Below, piece by piece: positions 6,732 to 15,325 of a DNA stretch of 16,434 bases. Positions within the stretch are counted from its first letter, which is position 1; each line of letters opens with the position of its first letter. This DNA comes from JBFGCT01 sp041581055 (GTDB lineage Bacteria > Actinomycetota > Acidimicrobiia > Acidimicrobiales > Ilumatobacteraceae). The notes below the pieces were generated by a model. That model searched no databases and was not told the DNA's origin. It was given only the letters and a program-made list of their open reading frames with translations. A program made the position numbers and the translations under genes. The stretch spans positions 1 to 16,434 of the forward strand of contig JBFGCT010000090.1 in the NCBI GenBank assembly GCA_041581055.1. The letters are read 5' to 3'.

Positions 6732-7886
6732 TCAGCGCTTCTTCTTCTTGCGCGGGCGCGGCGGGTGCGTCAGCAACCGGTCGGCGGGCTGGTGGACCGC
6801 CGCGGTCCGCAGCTCGTCGTCGTGCTCCTCGTCGGCCTCACCGATCGTCTCGGTCGACAACACGACGCGACCGGTCACGCCGGCGCCGATGACCGCGGCG
6901 CGCAGATCCTCGCCGACCAGCCGCTGGCGTCGGGACTTGCGCCCGGTCTTGGCCTTGACCGTGGCCAGCAGTGGGGTCGCCACGAAGATCGAGGAGTACA
7001 CGCCGGAGATCATGCCGACGAGCAGCGCCAGGCCGAACTCGCTGAGGGCGACGGCCCCGAGCAGGCCGGCGCCGATGAACAGCAGCGAGATCACCGGCAG
7101 GATCGACGACATGCTCGTGTTGATCGAGCGCATCAGCACCTGGTTCATCGAGATGTTGACGATGTCCTCGTACGGCGTGCGCACGCCCGCGAACTTGCCC
7201 TCGTTCTCCTTCACCCGGTCGAAGACGACGATCGTGTCGTAGAGCGAGTAGCCGAGGATCGTGAGGAACGCGATCACGGTCGCCGGCGTGACCTCGAACT
7301 GGAACACCGAATAGAACCCGACGGTGGCGACGACGTCGTGGGCCATCGCGGCGAGCGCGCCGAGGGCCATCCGCCACTCGAACCGGATCGAGATGAAGAC
7401 GGCGACGAGGAACAGGAAGATGATGAGCGCGCGCACGGCGGCGTTGGTGATCTCGCCGCCCCACGTCGAGCTGGTGAAGGAGAAGTTGACCTCGTCGACG
7501 GAGACGCCCGCCGCCGCCGCGAAATCGGCGGTCAGCTTGTCGATCTGCTCCTGCGGCAGCTCCTCGACCTGCACGGTGATGAAGTCGGTGGTCTCCGACG
7601 AGCGGCGCTGGATCTTGGAACCGGCGATCGAGACGCCGTCGTCGGTCAACACCCGCTCGGCCTCGTCGACGCCGAACACCTCGCTGGCGGGCACGTCCCA
7701 CGCCACGCCACCTTCGAAATCGAGGCCCAGGTTGAGCCCGCGGGTGTACAGCGAGCCGATCGTGACGAGCAGGATCACGACGGCCACGACCAGCCCGACG
7801 CGCCGGCGGCCGTAGAAGTCGATGGCGGTCTGGCCGCGGAACAGCCGGCCGAGGCCGCCCGACGCGATGTGGTCGGAGCGGGTCAT
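6732..7886 (-). CDS. secF: Protein translocase subunit SecF
   Basis: This inner-membrane partner of SecD uses the proton-motive force to help proteins leave the SecYEG channel. Of its 384 residues, TM1 is about 31-48, followed by the GLDFEGG motif (54-60) at the start of the extracytoplasmic domain, then five more membrane spans at about 151-168, 174-194, 200-224, 258-280 and 283-309. The conserved LGYSLYDTIVVFDRVKEN (211-228) is the SecF signature in the fourth span. The cytoplasmic tail is long and polar and ends PRPRKKKKR, a basic end that may meet ribosomes or lipids (inference). The ATG at 7886 overlaps the secD TGA as ATGA. In-frame sequence further upstream overlaps secD and is rejected as a start. 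Confidence 0.96.
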   Translation of the reverse strand: MTRSDHIASGGLGRLFRGQTAIDFYGRRRVGLVVAVVILLVTIGSLYTRGLNLGLDFEGGVAWDVPASEVFGVDEAERVLTDDGVSIAGSKIQRRSSETTDFITVQVEELPQEQIDKLTADFAAAAGVSVDEVNFSFTSSTWGGEITNAAVRALIIFLFLVAVFISIRFEWRMALGALAAMAHDVVATVGFYSVFQFEVTPATVIAFLTILGYSLYDTIVVFDRVKENEGKFAGVRTPYEDIVNISMNQVLMRSINTSMSSILPVISLLFIGAGLLGAVALSEFGLALLVGMISGVYSSIFVATPLLATVKAKTGRKSRRQRLVGEDLRAAVIGAGVTGRVVLSTETIGEADEEHDDELRTAAVHQPADRLLTHPPRPRKKKKR

Positions 7887-9253
7887 TGGGCGACCTCCAG
7901 CCCGAAGGCCGATCGGCCGACCATGAACTTGCTGCGCGACAGCAGGATCACCGCGGGCCGGGTGAAGAAGTAGGCGACGAAGAGGTCGCACAGCGTCGTG
8001 ATCCCGAGATAGAGGGCGAAGCCGCGAACCGACCCGACGCTCAGCCAGAACAGCACCGACGCGCCGATCACCGACACGAGGTCGGCCGACCAGATCGTGC
8101 GCCACGTGACCTTGAAGCTGCGCGGCGCCGCGTTGCGCAGCGTGCGGCCGCCGCGGATCTCATCCTTCATCCGCTCGAAGAACACGACGTAGCTGTCGAC
8201 GGTGACGCCGATGGCGACGATGATCCCGGTGACGCCGGCGAGGCTGAGCGCGTAGTTCGTCCAGCTCGAGACCAGCGAGGCGGCGCTGAAGACGGTCATC
8301 GCCCAGACGACCAGGCCGCCGAAGATCACCAGCGCCATCCCCCGGTAGTAGGCGATCAGGTAGAGCAGCACGAGCGACATGCCGACCAGGCCGGCGATGA
8401 TCGCCGCCTGCAACGAGTCCGAGCCGGCCGACGCCGACACGGTGCGCGCCTCCTGCGCCTCGACCTCGACGGGGAACGCGCCGCGGTTGAGGACGCGGGC
8501 CAGCGCGTTGGCCTCGTCGAGCGAGAAGTTGCCGGTGATCGACACGTTGTCGTCGAACGACGGGACGTTGACCGACGGCGCCGACTGGATGACGCTGTCG
8601 AGGACGATCGCCAGCTGGCCGTTCGAGCCGGGCTGGATGCTCGGACAGGTCGGGAGGCCGTTGAAGCACTGCTGGGCGAGGTTGTTCCAGGTCGCCCGCC
8701 CGTCGCTGCGCAGGTTGACGACGACCGACCAGCCGGCCTGGGAGGCCACGTCGGCGCTGCCGCGGGCGAACACCTCGCCGGTGCCCTGCGCGGCGCCGAC
8801 GCACGACACCGAGCCGTCGCGCGTCGGGAGCAGCTCGGCGCCGGCGACGCCCGACGGCGGCGGCAGCGCGACCTCCCCGTCGGTCTCCTGCACCGGCAGC
8901 GGGCAGGCGTCGAAGTTGAGCACGGGCCGCAGCTCGACCACGCCGGACACGTCGACCGCGTCGAGCGCCTCCTGCTGGTCCTTCACCCCGGGGAGGTCGA
9001 CGACGATGGTCGCGCCCTGCACCCGGACCTCCGGCTCGGCGACGCCGAAGCTCTCCAACTCGTCGCGAATCAGGTCGCGGATGACGACGAGATCCTCGGC
9101 CTGGGCGTCCTCGGTGGGGGCGAGGATCACCGAGACGCCGCCCTGCAGGTCGATGCCGAGGATCGGCGTGTTGCGGGTCGCCAGGTTGCCGGCGAACGCG
9201 CCGACCACGATCAGGACGGTGCCGATCAACGAGAACCAGAGGCGCCGCTGCAT
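7883..9253 (-). CDS. secD: Protein translocase subunit SecD
   Basis: SecD pairs with SecF to drive late steps of Sec export. The 456 residues have the standard layout: TM1 at about 7-25, ILGIDLQGGV (31-40), a large extracytoplasmic P1-type domain to about 280, then five spans at about 281-302, 305-328, 334-354, 388-405 and 410-436. The D4 signature is TVDSYVVFFERMKDE (351-365), with Ser-Tyr where Ala-Asn is frequent. The P1 domain contains three further Cys (Cys151, Cys196, Cys203) besides Cys117, which could form extracytoplasmic disulfides (inference). It is shorter than many actinobacterial SecD proteins and lacks a long C-terminal extension. The ATG at 9253 lies 5 nt after the yajC stop, and the stop overlaps secF by four bases. 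Confidence 0.96.
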   Translation of the reverse strand: MQRRLWFSLIGTVLIVVGAFAGNLATRNTPILGIDLQGGVSVILAPTEDAQAEDLVVIRDLIRDELESFGVAEPEVRVQGATIVVDLPGVKDQQEALDAVDVSGVVELRPVLNFDACPLPVQETDGEVALPPPSGVAGAELLPTRDGSVSCVGAAQGTGEVFARGSADVASQAGWSVVVNLRSDGRATWNNLAQQCFNGLPTCPSIQPGSNGQLAIVLDSVIQSAPSVNVPSFDDNVSITGNFSLDEANALARVLNRGAFPVEVEAQEARTVSASAGSDSLQAAIIAGLVGMSLVLLYLIAYYRGMALVIFGGLVVWAMTVFSAASLVSSWTNYALSLAGVTGIIVAIGVTVDSYVVFFERMKDEIRGGRTLRNAAPRSFKVTWRTIWSADLVSVIGASVLFWLSVGSVRGFALYLGITTLCDLFVAYFFTRPAVILLSRSKFMVGRSAFGLEVAQ

Positions 9254-9258
9254 CGAGC

Positions 9259-9630
9259 TCAGTCGTCCGCGACGGACTCTGAGTCGGCCTCGTCGGCGTC
9301 GTCCGCCTCGGCGCCATCGTCGGCGACCCTGCCCTGGATCGCGGCGCGGGCCACGCGGACCTGGACGTCGTCGTCGATCTCGATCCAGAGGCGGTTCGGG
9401 CCGTCCTCGCCGGTGATCCGGCCGTAGATCCCCGAGGTGGTGATGATCTCGTCGTCGACCTCGAGGCTGCTCTGGAGCAACTGCTGGTCTTTCAGCCGGC
9501 GGCGCTGGGGCCGGATCATCAGGAAGTACAGGGCGAACGGGATCAGCAGCAGGATGCCGAGCTGGAGCGCGGCGGCCGCGCCGCCGCCATCGGAACTACC
9601 GGCGAGCAGAGATGCGAGAGTCGAGGACAT
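9259..9630 (-). CDS. yajC: YajC, small Sec translocase accessory membrane protein
   Basis: YajC forms a membrane subcomplex with SecDF. The chosen 123-residue frame begins MSSTLASLLAGSS, has one hydrophobic span at about residues 20-37 (ALQLGILLLIPFALYFLMI), then the family signature RPQRRRLKDQQ and a conserved soluble part with VDDEIITTSGIYGRI. The C-terminus is an acidic low-complexity tail (ADDGAEADDADEADSE), common in actinobacterial members. The frame stays open upstream, but that part is Arg/Pro-rich and overlaps tgt, so ATG 9630 is preferred. TAGGCT lies 11 nt upstream, slightly too far for a leaderless start. The stop is 5 nt before secD, giving the classic yajC-secD-secF order. Confidence 0.93.
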   Translation of the reverse strand: MSSTLASLLAGSSDGGGAAAALQLGILLLIPFALYFLMIRPQRRRLKDQQLLQSSLEVDDEIITTSGIYGRITGEDGPNRLWIEIDDDVQVRVARAAIQGRVADDGAEADDADEADSESVADD

Positions 9631-9671
9631 ATCGGCGAGCGAGCCTACCGGTGCCGCGGCGCCGATCGTGT

Positions 9672-10769
9672 TCAGCCCCAGATCGCCAAGGTCTCGGCGC
9701 GCAGCCGGTCGAACGTTCCGGCGACGATCGCGGTTCGCATCGAGGCCATCAGGTCGAGGGTCCACGCGACGTTGTGGATCGAGAGCAGGCGCGACGCGGT
9801 CGGCTCGCCGACCTGGAGCAGGTGGCGGATGTACCCGCGGCTGTGGCGGCGGCAGACCTCGCACGGGCAGCGGGCGTCGAGGGGCTCGTCGAGCTCGGCG
9901 TGGCGCGCCGCCTTGGCCTGGAACCGGCCGGTCGAGGTGAGCGCCGTGCCGTGTCGGCCGAGCCGGGTCTGCATGACGCAATCGAACTGGTCGACGCCGA
10001 GCGCGACCGCCTCGACCAGCGACGCCGGGTCGCCGACGCCCATCAGGTACCTCGGTCGGTCCGCGGGCAGGTGTTCCAGCGCGCTGGCGAGCGCCGGCAG
10101 CATCTGCTCGCGCGATTCACCGACCGACAGCCCCCCGATGCCGTAGCCGTCGAAGCCGATCTCGACGGTGCGCCGGGCGCTCTCGGCTCGGAGCGCGACG
10201 TCGGCGCCGCCCTGGACGATGCCGAACAGCGCCTGGTCGGGTCGGTCGTGGGCCGCACTGGCCCGTCGCGCCCAGTCAGCGGTCCGCTCCACGGCCCGCC
10301 GCACGACCTCGGGCGGGCTGGGCAGCGGCGGGCAGACGTCGAGCACCATCTGGATGTCGGCGCCCAGCCGCTGCTGGGCGTCGACGGCGAGCTCGGGCGT
10401 CAGGCGGTGTGTCGAGCCGTCGTAGGTGCTCTTGAAGGTGACCCCGTCGTCGTCGACCGCCGGTTCGAGGGAGAACACCTGGAAGCCGCCCGAATCGGTG
10501 AGCGTCAGGCCGTCCCACCCGGCGAACGAGGCCAAGCCGCCGAACCGCTCGACCAGCTCGACCCCCGGTCGCAGCATCAGGTGGTACGTGTTGCCGAGGA
10601 CGACCTGCACGCCGAGCCGGTCGTAGTCGCCCGCGCTCAGGTACTTGACCGCGCCTCTCGTGCCGACCGGCATGAACAACGGCGTCGTGTACGCGCCGGC
10701 GGCGGTCGACGCCGTGCCCGCCCGCGCCGCGCCGTCGATGGCGTCGATCTCGAAGTTCACCCGGTGCAT
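9672..10769 (-). CDS. tgt: tRNA-guanine transglycosylase (queuine tRNA-ribosyltransferase)
   Basis: TGT swaps guanine-34 of GUN-anticodon tRNAs for preQ1, an early step in queuosine formation that precedes QueA. The 365 residues contain LTLTDSGGFQVFSL (88-101, catalytic Asp92), MVLDVCPP (141-148), FGIVQGG (182-188), GIGGLSVGE (210-218) and the nucleophile region GVDQFDCVMQTRLGRHG with Asp263. The zinc site is complete: Cys301, Cys303, Cys306 and His332. One oddity is Gln267, where the family normally has Pro (DCVMPTR). The ATG at 10769 follows a 73-nt gap after queA, with TAGGGT 9 nt upstream and a possible hairpin at the queA stop. The yajC start is 41 nt downstream. No preQ1 synthesis genes are in the window, so the base may be made or imported elsewhere. 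Confidence 0.96.
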   Translation of the reverse strand: MHRVNFEIDAIDGAARAGTASTAAGAYTTPLFMPVGTRGAVKYLSAGDYDRLGVQVVLGNTYHLMLRPGVELVERFGGLASFAGWDGLTLTDSGGFQVFSLEPAVDDDGVTFKSTYDGSTHRLTPELAVDAQQRLGADIQMVLDVCPPLPSPPEVVRRAVERTADWARRASAAHDRPDQALFGIVQGGADVALRAESARRTVEIGFDGYGIGGLSVGESREQMLPALASALEHLPADRPRYLMGVGDPASLVEAVALGVDQFDCVMQTRLGRHGTALTSTGRFQAKAARHAELDEPLDARCPCEVCRRHSRGYIRHLLQVGEPTASRLLSIHNVAWTLDLMASMRTAIVAGTFDRLRAETLAIWG

Positions 10770-10778
10770 GCGGCGCCA

Positions 10779-10784
10779 ACCCTA
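10779..10784 (-). promoter_or_regulatory. Candidate -10 element (TAGGGT) for tgt
   Basis: On the minus strand TAGGGT is followed by 9 nt and then the tgt ATG, nearly leaderless spacing. It sits at the downstream end of the queA-tgt gap, one of the few gaps long enough for a promoter. No convincing -35 element is seen. Confidence 0.3.
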
Positions 10785-10808
10785 CGGGTCGGGATCGTCA
10801 GCCGATCG

Positions 10809-10844
10809 GACGGGCGACGGAGATGTCCCCCCGGGGTGCCCGTC
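10809..10844 (-). terminator. Candidate stem-loop at the end of queA
   Basis: GACGGGC overlapping the queA stop codon can pair perfectly (7 bp) with GCCCGTC 22 nt further on; the loop itself holds CCCC next to a G-run. There is no U-tract. Its place between queA and the tgt -10 suggests termination or attenuation, but the long loop makes this uncertain. Confidence 0.25.
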
Positions 10845-11853
10845 ATCCGGTGTGGCGGTCGAGCAGCATCGCGTCGCCGAAGGACAGGAACCGGTAGTCG
10901 CCGGCGAGCGCGGTCCGATAGAGGGCGCGCCAGCGGTCGCCGACGAACGCGTCGATCATCATCAGCAGTGTGGTGCGCGGCAGGTGGAAGTTCGTCATCA
11001 GCAGGTCGACGACCCGCCAGTCGAACCCCCGGTGGATGAACAGGTCGGTCCGGCCGGCGAGCGAGCCACGGGCGGCGGCCGACTCGAGCGCCCTGACCGC
11101 GGTCGTGCCGACGGCGACGACCCGCGACGCGGCGGCGCACGCCGCCAGCGTCGCCTCGGGGACGCGATACCGCTCGGTGTGCATCACGTGCGCGAGGGGG
11201 TTCTCGGCGCTGATCGGCTGGAACGTGTCGAGGCCGACGACGAGCTCGACCGTCGCCCGCTCGACGCCGACCGCCGCCAAGCGGTCGAACAGCTCGGGGG
11301 TGAAGTGCAACCCCGCGGTCGGCGCGGCCGCCGAGCCGGGCTCGACGGCGAAGACGGTCTGGTACCGCTCGGGATCGGCGAGGCGCTCGTGGATATACGG
11401 CGGGAGCGGCATCTCGCCGTGCTCGTCGAGCAGCGCGAGCGGGTCGACGTCGCCGATCAGCTCGACGGCGAACGTGTCGCCGGCCGCCGTCCGCTCCCCC
11501 ATCCGCACCACGCCCCGGCCGTCGCGTCCGAGCTCCTCGCCGACCTTCAACTTGGCCGCCGGGCGGACCAGGGCCTCCCACGTCCGCTTGGCGTCGTCGA
11601 GCGGCTCGAGCAGCAGCACCTCGGCCGCGCCGCCCGTCGGGCGCCGCAGGCGCAGCCGCGCGGGGATGACGCGGGTCTCGTTGAGCACGAGCAGGTCGCC
11701 GGCCCGCAGCAGTTCGGGCAGGTCGCGCACCACATGGTGCGCGGGCGGCGCGTGGCCCCGGTCGACCAGCAGCCGGGCGCCGTCGCGCGGCTCGACGGGG
11801 ACCTGCGCGATGCGCTCGGCCGGGAGCTCGTAGTCGAAGTCGGCGAGCCGCAC
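10843..11853 (-). CDS. queA: S-adenosylmethionine:tRNA ribosyltransferase-isomerase
   Basis: QueA moves the ribosyl part of S-adenosylmethionine to preQ1-34 in tRNA, forming epoxyqueuosine. The 336 residues match the usual 340 or so. It begins VRLADFDYELPAERIAQ, the standard QueA N-terminus. Further family marks are LVLNETRVIPARL (55-67), GEMPLPPYI (146-154), SAAAPTAGLHFT (174-185), GLDTFQP (207-213), VGTTAVRALE (248-257), MTNFHLPRTTLLMM (286-299) and FLSFGDAML (322-330). GTG 11853 is chosen because homology starts there and it is 8 nt past the ruvB stop. The open frame further upstream lies wholly within ruvB and is Arg-rich. It is probably co-transcribed with ruvCAB, and tgt, the preceding enzyme in the pathway, follows. 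Confidence 0.96.
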   Translation of the reverse strand: MRLADFDYELPAERIAQVPVEPRDGARLLVDRGHAPPAHHVVRDLPELLRAGDLLVLNETRVIPARLRLRRPTGGAAEVLLLEPLDDAKRTWEALVRPAAKLKVGEELGRDGRGVVRMGERTAAGDTFAVELIGDVDPLALLDEHGEMPLPPYIHERLADPERYQTVFAVEPGSAAAPTAGLHFTPELFDRLAAVGVERATVELVVGLDTFQPISAENPLAHVMHTERYRVPEATLAACAAASRVVAVGTTAVRALESAAARGSLAGRTDLFIHRGFDWRVVDLLMTNFHLPRTTLLMMIDAFVGDRWRALYRTALAGDYRFLSFGDAMLLDRHTG

Positions 11854-11861
11854 GGCCCCGG

Positions 11862-12906
<1,045 letters not shown>

Positions 12907-12914
<8 letters not shown>

Positions 12915-13497
12915 GGCGCGCCCCGAGCGACTTGAGCGCGTCGCGCAGCAACGTCGGGGAGTCCGCGCCGCTCGGCAGCTCACGCAGCGCCTCGCGGATC
13001 TCGTCGCTGCCGTAGCCGAGACCGGTCAGCGCGTCGCGCACGTCGGCGATCGCGGAGCCGCCGCCGGCGGCGGTGTCGGCCCCGTCGAGCACCGGCGCCG
13101 ACAGCCGGTTGCGGAGCTCGACGATCAGCCGCTCGGCGGTCTTCTTGCCGACGCCGGGGACGAGCGTGAGCGCCGCCGTGTCGCTGTTGGCGACGATGTC
13201 GAACAGCGCCGTCGGCGGGTGCGTCGCGAGGATCGCCATGCCGAGCGCCGGGCCGACGCCGTGGGTGGAGATCAGCACGTGGAACGTCGTGCGCTCGTCG
13301 CGGGAGGTGAACCCGAACAGCGTCTGCGCGTCTTCGCGGATGTGGTGGTGGACGTGGAGGAACACGGTGGCGCCCGGCTCGAGCTCGGCGAGCGTTCGCT
13401 CGGTGACGCTGACCAGGTAGCCGACGCCGCCGACCTCGAGCAGCACCGTGCTGTCGAGGTTGCGCTCGAGCACCTCACCGCGCAGCGAGCCGATCAT
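12907..13497 (-). CDS. ruvA: Holliday junction DNA-binding protein RuvA
   Basis: RuvA tetramers clamp four-way junctions and load RuvB. The 196 residues contain the N-terminal OB-fold (MIGSLRGEVLER..., 1-65), two helix-hairpin-helix elements (about 71-90 with HGVGPALGMAIL, and 106-129 with LVPGVGKKTAERLIVELR), a flexible Gly/Ala-rich linker (139-150) and the C-terminal RuvB-contact domain (about 151-196, DALTGLGYGSDEIREAL). The ATG at 13497 lies 16 nt after the ruvC stop, with a weak G/A-rich stretch (GGGAACGACGG) that could serve as ribosome binding site. The stop overlaps ruvB. Confidence 0.97.
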
Positions 13498-13513
13498 GCC
13501 GTCGTTCCCGTCA

Positions 13514-14053
13514 TCAGATCGCCGACCGTACCTGCCGCATCATCGGCGACATCGCGAGGTGGCACAACGCCAGCGCCGCGGCGTCGGCGGCGTCGGCCGG
13601 CTTGGGCATCGACGCCAGCTTGAGGCGGACCTGGACCATCTTCTGCACCTGGATCTTGTCGGCGCCGCCCCAGCCGGCGACGGCGTCCTTGACCTGGTTC
13701 GGGGTGTACTGCACGACGTCGCACCCGGCGAGCGCCGCCTCGGCGAGCGCCAGGCCACTCGCCTGCCCGACGCTCATCGCCGTGCGCACGTTGACCTGGA
13801 AGAACACTTGCTCGACGGCGACCGCGTCGGGCTTGAAGTCGGCGATCAACGACGTGAACTCGTTGCGCAGCGCGGCGAGCCGTTGCGGCAGCGGATCGGA
13901 CGCCGGGGTGCGGATCACGCCGAGCGAGACGGCGACCGCGTCGCCCGCCCCGTGCCCGTCGACGACCGCGTAGCCGCAGCGCGTCAGGCCAGGGTCGATC
14001 CCCAGGACTCGACACCGGCTGGACGAGCGCGACTCCACGCTGTTGGCGAACAC
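13514..14053 (-). CDS. ruvC: Holliday junction resolvase RuvC
   Basis: RuvC is the dimeric endonuclease that cuts the junctions handled by RuvAB. With the GTG start at 14053 it has 179 residues. The four acidic catalytic residues are present: Asp20 in RVLGIDPGLTRCGYAVV, Glu81 in AVEQVFF, and Asp154 and Asp157 in KPADAADAAALALCH. GTG 14053 is preferred because TATCCT lies 8 nt upstream, giving a leaderless transcript. GTG 14038 (174 residues) is the alternative and would leave the SOS box in a short leader; neither has a Shine-Dalgarno sequence. A longer open frame upstream covers the peroxiredoxin gene out of frame and is rejected. It heads the ruvC-ruvA-ruvB order under an apparent LexA operator. 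Confidence 0.95.
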   Translation of the reverse strand: MFANSVESRSSSRCRVLGIDPGLTRCGYAVVDGHGAGDAVAVSLGVIRTPASDPLPQRLAALRNEFTSLIADFKPDAVAVEQVFFQVNVRTAMSVGQASGLALAEAALAGCDVVQYTPNQVKDAVAGWGGADKIQVQKMVQVRLKLASMPKPADAADAAALALCHLAMSPMMRQVRSAI

Positions 14054-14060
14054 AGGTTCG
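14047..14060 (-). promoter_or_regulatory. LexA/SOS box at the ruvC start
   Basis: CGAACACAGGTTCG is an exact match to the actinobacterial SOS box CGAACNNNNGTTCG, and the flanking G and C extend the palindrome to 6-bp arms around a 4-bp centre. It lies directly downstream of the TATCCT -10 element and covers the expected transcription start and the first ruvC codon, where a repressor would block initiation. LexA control of ruv genes is known in many bacteria, including mycobacteria. Confidence 0.8.
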
Positions 14061-14061
14061 C

Positions 14062-14067
14062 AGGATA
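14062..14067 (-). promoter_or_regulatory. -10 element (TATCCT) of the ruvCAB promoter
   Basis: TATCCT on the minus strand is followed by 8 nt and then GTG 14053. It is the same hexamer as at apt and abuts the LexA box by one base. No -35 consensus is seen; upstream is a GC-rich inverted repeat (GCGG-4-CCGC at 14075-14086) that may end the peroxiredoxin transcript. Confidence 0.5.
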
Positions 14068-14097
14068 GCCGGTGGCGGCAGGCCGCGGGGTGACCGT

Positions 14098-14550
14098 TCA
14101 GGCCAGCTTCCGGAGCTCGGCGACGAGCTCCTTCACCGGGCGGTACATGAGGCCGGCGATCGCCCGGTGGGCGTAGCGGATGACCCCGTCGCCGTCGAGG
14201 ATGAACACGCTGCGACGGGGGAAGCCGATCGGGCCGAGGGTGCCGTACTCGGCGGCGACGGCCTTGTCGGTGTCGGCGAGCAGCGGGAACCCGAACCCGT
14301 GCTTGCCGGAGAACTTGTCGTGGCTCTCGACGTCCTGGGCCGAGATCCCGATCACCTGGGCGTCGAGCTCGGCGAACTGGCCGAGCTCGTCGTTGTAGCT
14401 GTTGAGTTGCTTGGTGCACACCGGCGTGTCGTCGCCGGGGTAGAACACCAGCACCACCGGGCGCCCGGCGTAGTCGGACAGCGAGTACTGCTCGCCTCCC
14501 GTTCCCGGCAACGTGAAATCCGGTCCCTTGTCGCCCACTCCGACGCTCAT
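14098..14550 (-). CDS. One-cysteine peroxiredoxin (AhpC/TSA, Bcp-like)
   Basis: A thioredoxin-fold thiol peroxidase expected to reduce H2O2 or organic hydroperoxides in the cytosol. The 150-residue protein shows the peroxiredoxin start VGDKGPDFTLPGTGG, then VLVFYPGDDTPVCTKQL with the peroxidatic Cys45 and nearby Thr42 and Pro38. Cys45 is the only cysteine, so there is no resolving Cys and the protein must use an external thiol (inference). The C-terminal half has DTDKAVAAEYGTLG and a RSVFILDGDGVIRY strand pair typical of Bcp/AhpE-like members. No signal peptide is present. The ATG at 14550 overlaps the yebC stop as ATGA, indicating translational coupling. A longer open frame from 15276 overlaps yebC and is a shadow. 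Which subgroup it belongs to (Bcp or AhpE) is unsettled. Confidence 0.92.
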   Translation of the reverse strand: MSVGVGDKGPDFTLPGTGGEQYSLSDYAGRPVVLVFYPGDDTPVCTKQLNSYNDELGQFAELDAQVIGISAQDVESHDKFSGKHGFGFPLLADTDKAVAAEYGTLGPIGFPRRSVFILDGDGVIRYAHRAIAGLMYRPVKELVAELRKLA

Positions 14551-15293
14551 GCGGTCGCCGCCTCCATCAGTTCGTCGGACATGTCGAAGTTGGAGAACAC
14601 GTCCTGCACGTCGTCGTTGTCCTCCAACGCTTCGAGAATCCGCATGATCGACTTGGCCTCGCTCGTGTCGGTGATCGGGATCAGGTTCTCCGACACCATC
14701 GGCGAATCGGCCGAGATCACCTCGACCCCGGCGTCGTCGAGCGCCGCCTTCACGTCGTAGACCACCGACGGGTCGGTGACGACACGGAATCCGCCGCCCT
14801 CGCCGATGACGTCGTCGGCGCCCGCTTCGAGCGCGATCGTCATCACCTTGTCCTCGTCGGCGCCCTCGTCGACGACGATGATGCCCTGCCGGGCGAACTG
14901 CCAGTTGACCGCGCCCGGTTCGGCCATCGACCCGCCGAGCTTGGTGAAGATGTTGCGGATCTCGGCGCCCGTTCGGTTGCGGTTGTCGGTCAGCACGTCG
15001 ATGAGCAGCGCGACGCCCCCGGGCGCGTACCCCTCGTACATGATGCTCTCGTACGTGCCCCCGTCGGCGTCGCCGGTTCCCCGCTTGATCGCCCGGTCGA
15101 TCGCGTCGTTGGTCATCCGGGCGGCCTTGGCCTTCTGGACTGCGGTGCGCAACGTCGGGTTGGCCTCGACGTCGCCCCCGGACTTGGCGGCGACCTCGAT
15201 CTGGCGGGCGAGCTTGGCGAAGAGCTTGCCGCGCGCCTTGTCGGCGGCGCCCTTCTTGTGCTTGATCGTTGCCCATTTCGAATGGCCGGACAT
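14547..15293 (-). CDS. yebC: YebC/PmpR family protein (TACO1-like)
   Basis: This family was long annotated as transcriptional regulators; later work ties members to helping ribosomes past difficult sequences such as proline runs. The 248 residues match the usual length. The invariant start MSGHSKWATIKHKKGAADKA is complete, followed by LFAKLARQIEVAAKSGG, NPTLRTAVQKAKAARMTNDAIDRAI (domain 1), YEGYAPGGVALLIDVLTDNRNRT (domain 2) and a C-terminal domain with LEALEDNDDVQDVFSNFD. The ATG at 15293 has a GGAG Shine-Dalgarno sequence 7 nt upstream, one of the few clear ones in this window. It sits 32 nt after pdxT. In many bacteria yebC is directly before ruvC; here a peroxiredoxin lies between. Confidence 0.96.
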   Translation of the reverse strand: MSGHSKWATIKHKKGAADKARGKLFAKLARQIEVAAKSGGDVEANPTLRTAVQKAKAARMTNDAIDRAIKRGTGDADGGTYESIMYEGYAPGGVALLIDVLTDNRNRTGAEIRNIFTKLGGSMAEPGAVNWQFARQGIIVVDEGADEDKVMTIALEAGADDVIGEGGGFRVVTDPSVVYDVKAALDDAGVEVISADSPMVSENLIPITDTSEAKSIMRILEALEDNDDVQDVFSNFDMSDELMEAATA

Positions 15294-15300
15294 GTCGCTA

Positions 15301-15304
15301 CTCC
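15301..15304 (-). promoter_or_regulatory. Shine-Dalgarno sequence of yebC
   Basis: GGAG on the minus strand with a 7-nt spacer to ATG 15293. It fixes the yebC start and contrasts with the genes here that lack such a site. Confidence 0.6.
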
Positions 15305-15325
15305 AGGATCGGTACGCGCATCGGT

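Noticed and set aside
9642..9647. TAGGCT as a yajC -10 element
   Set aside because: It is 11 nt from the ATG and lacks a -35; weaker than the other candidates and the gap is only 41 nt.
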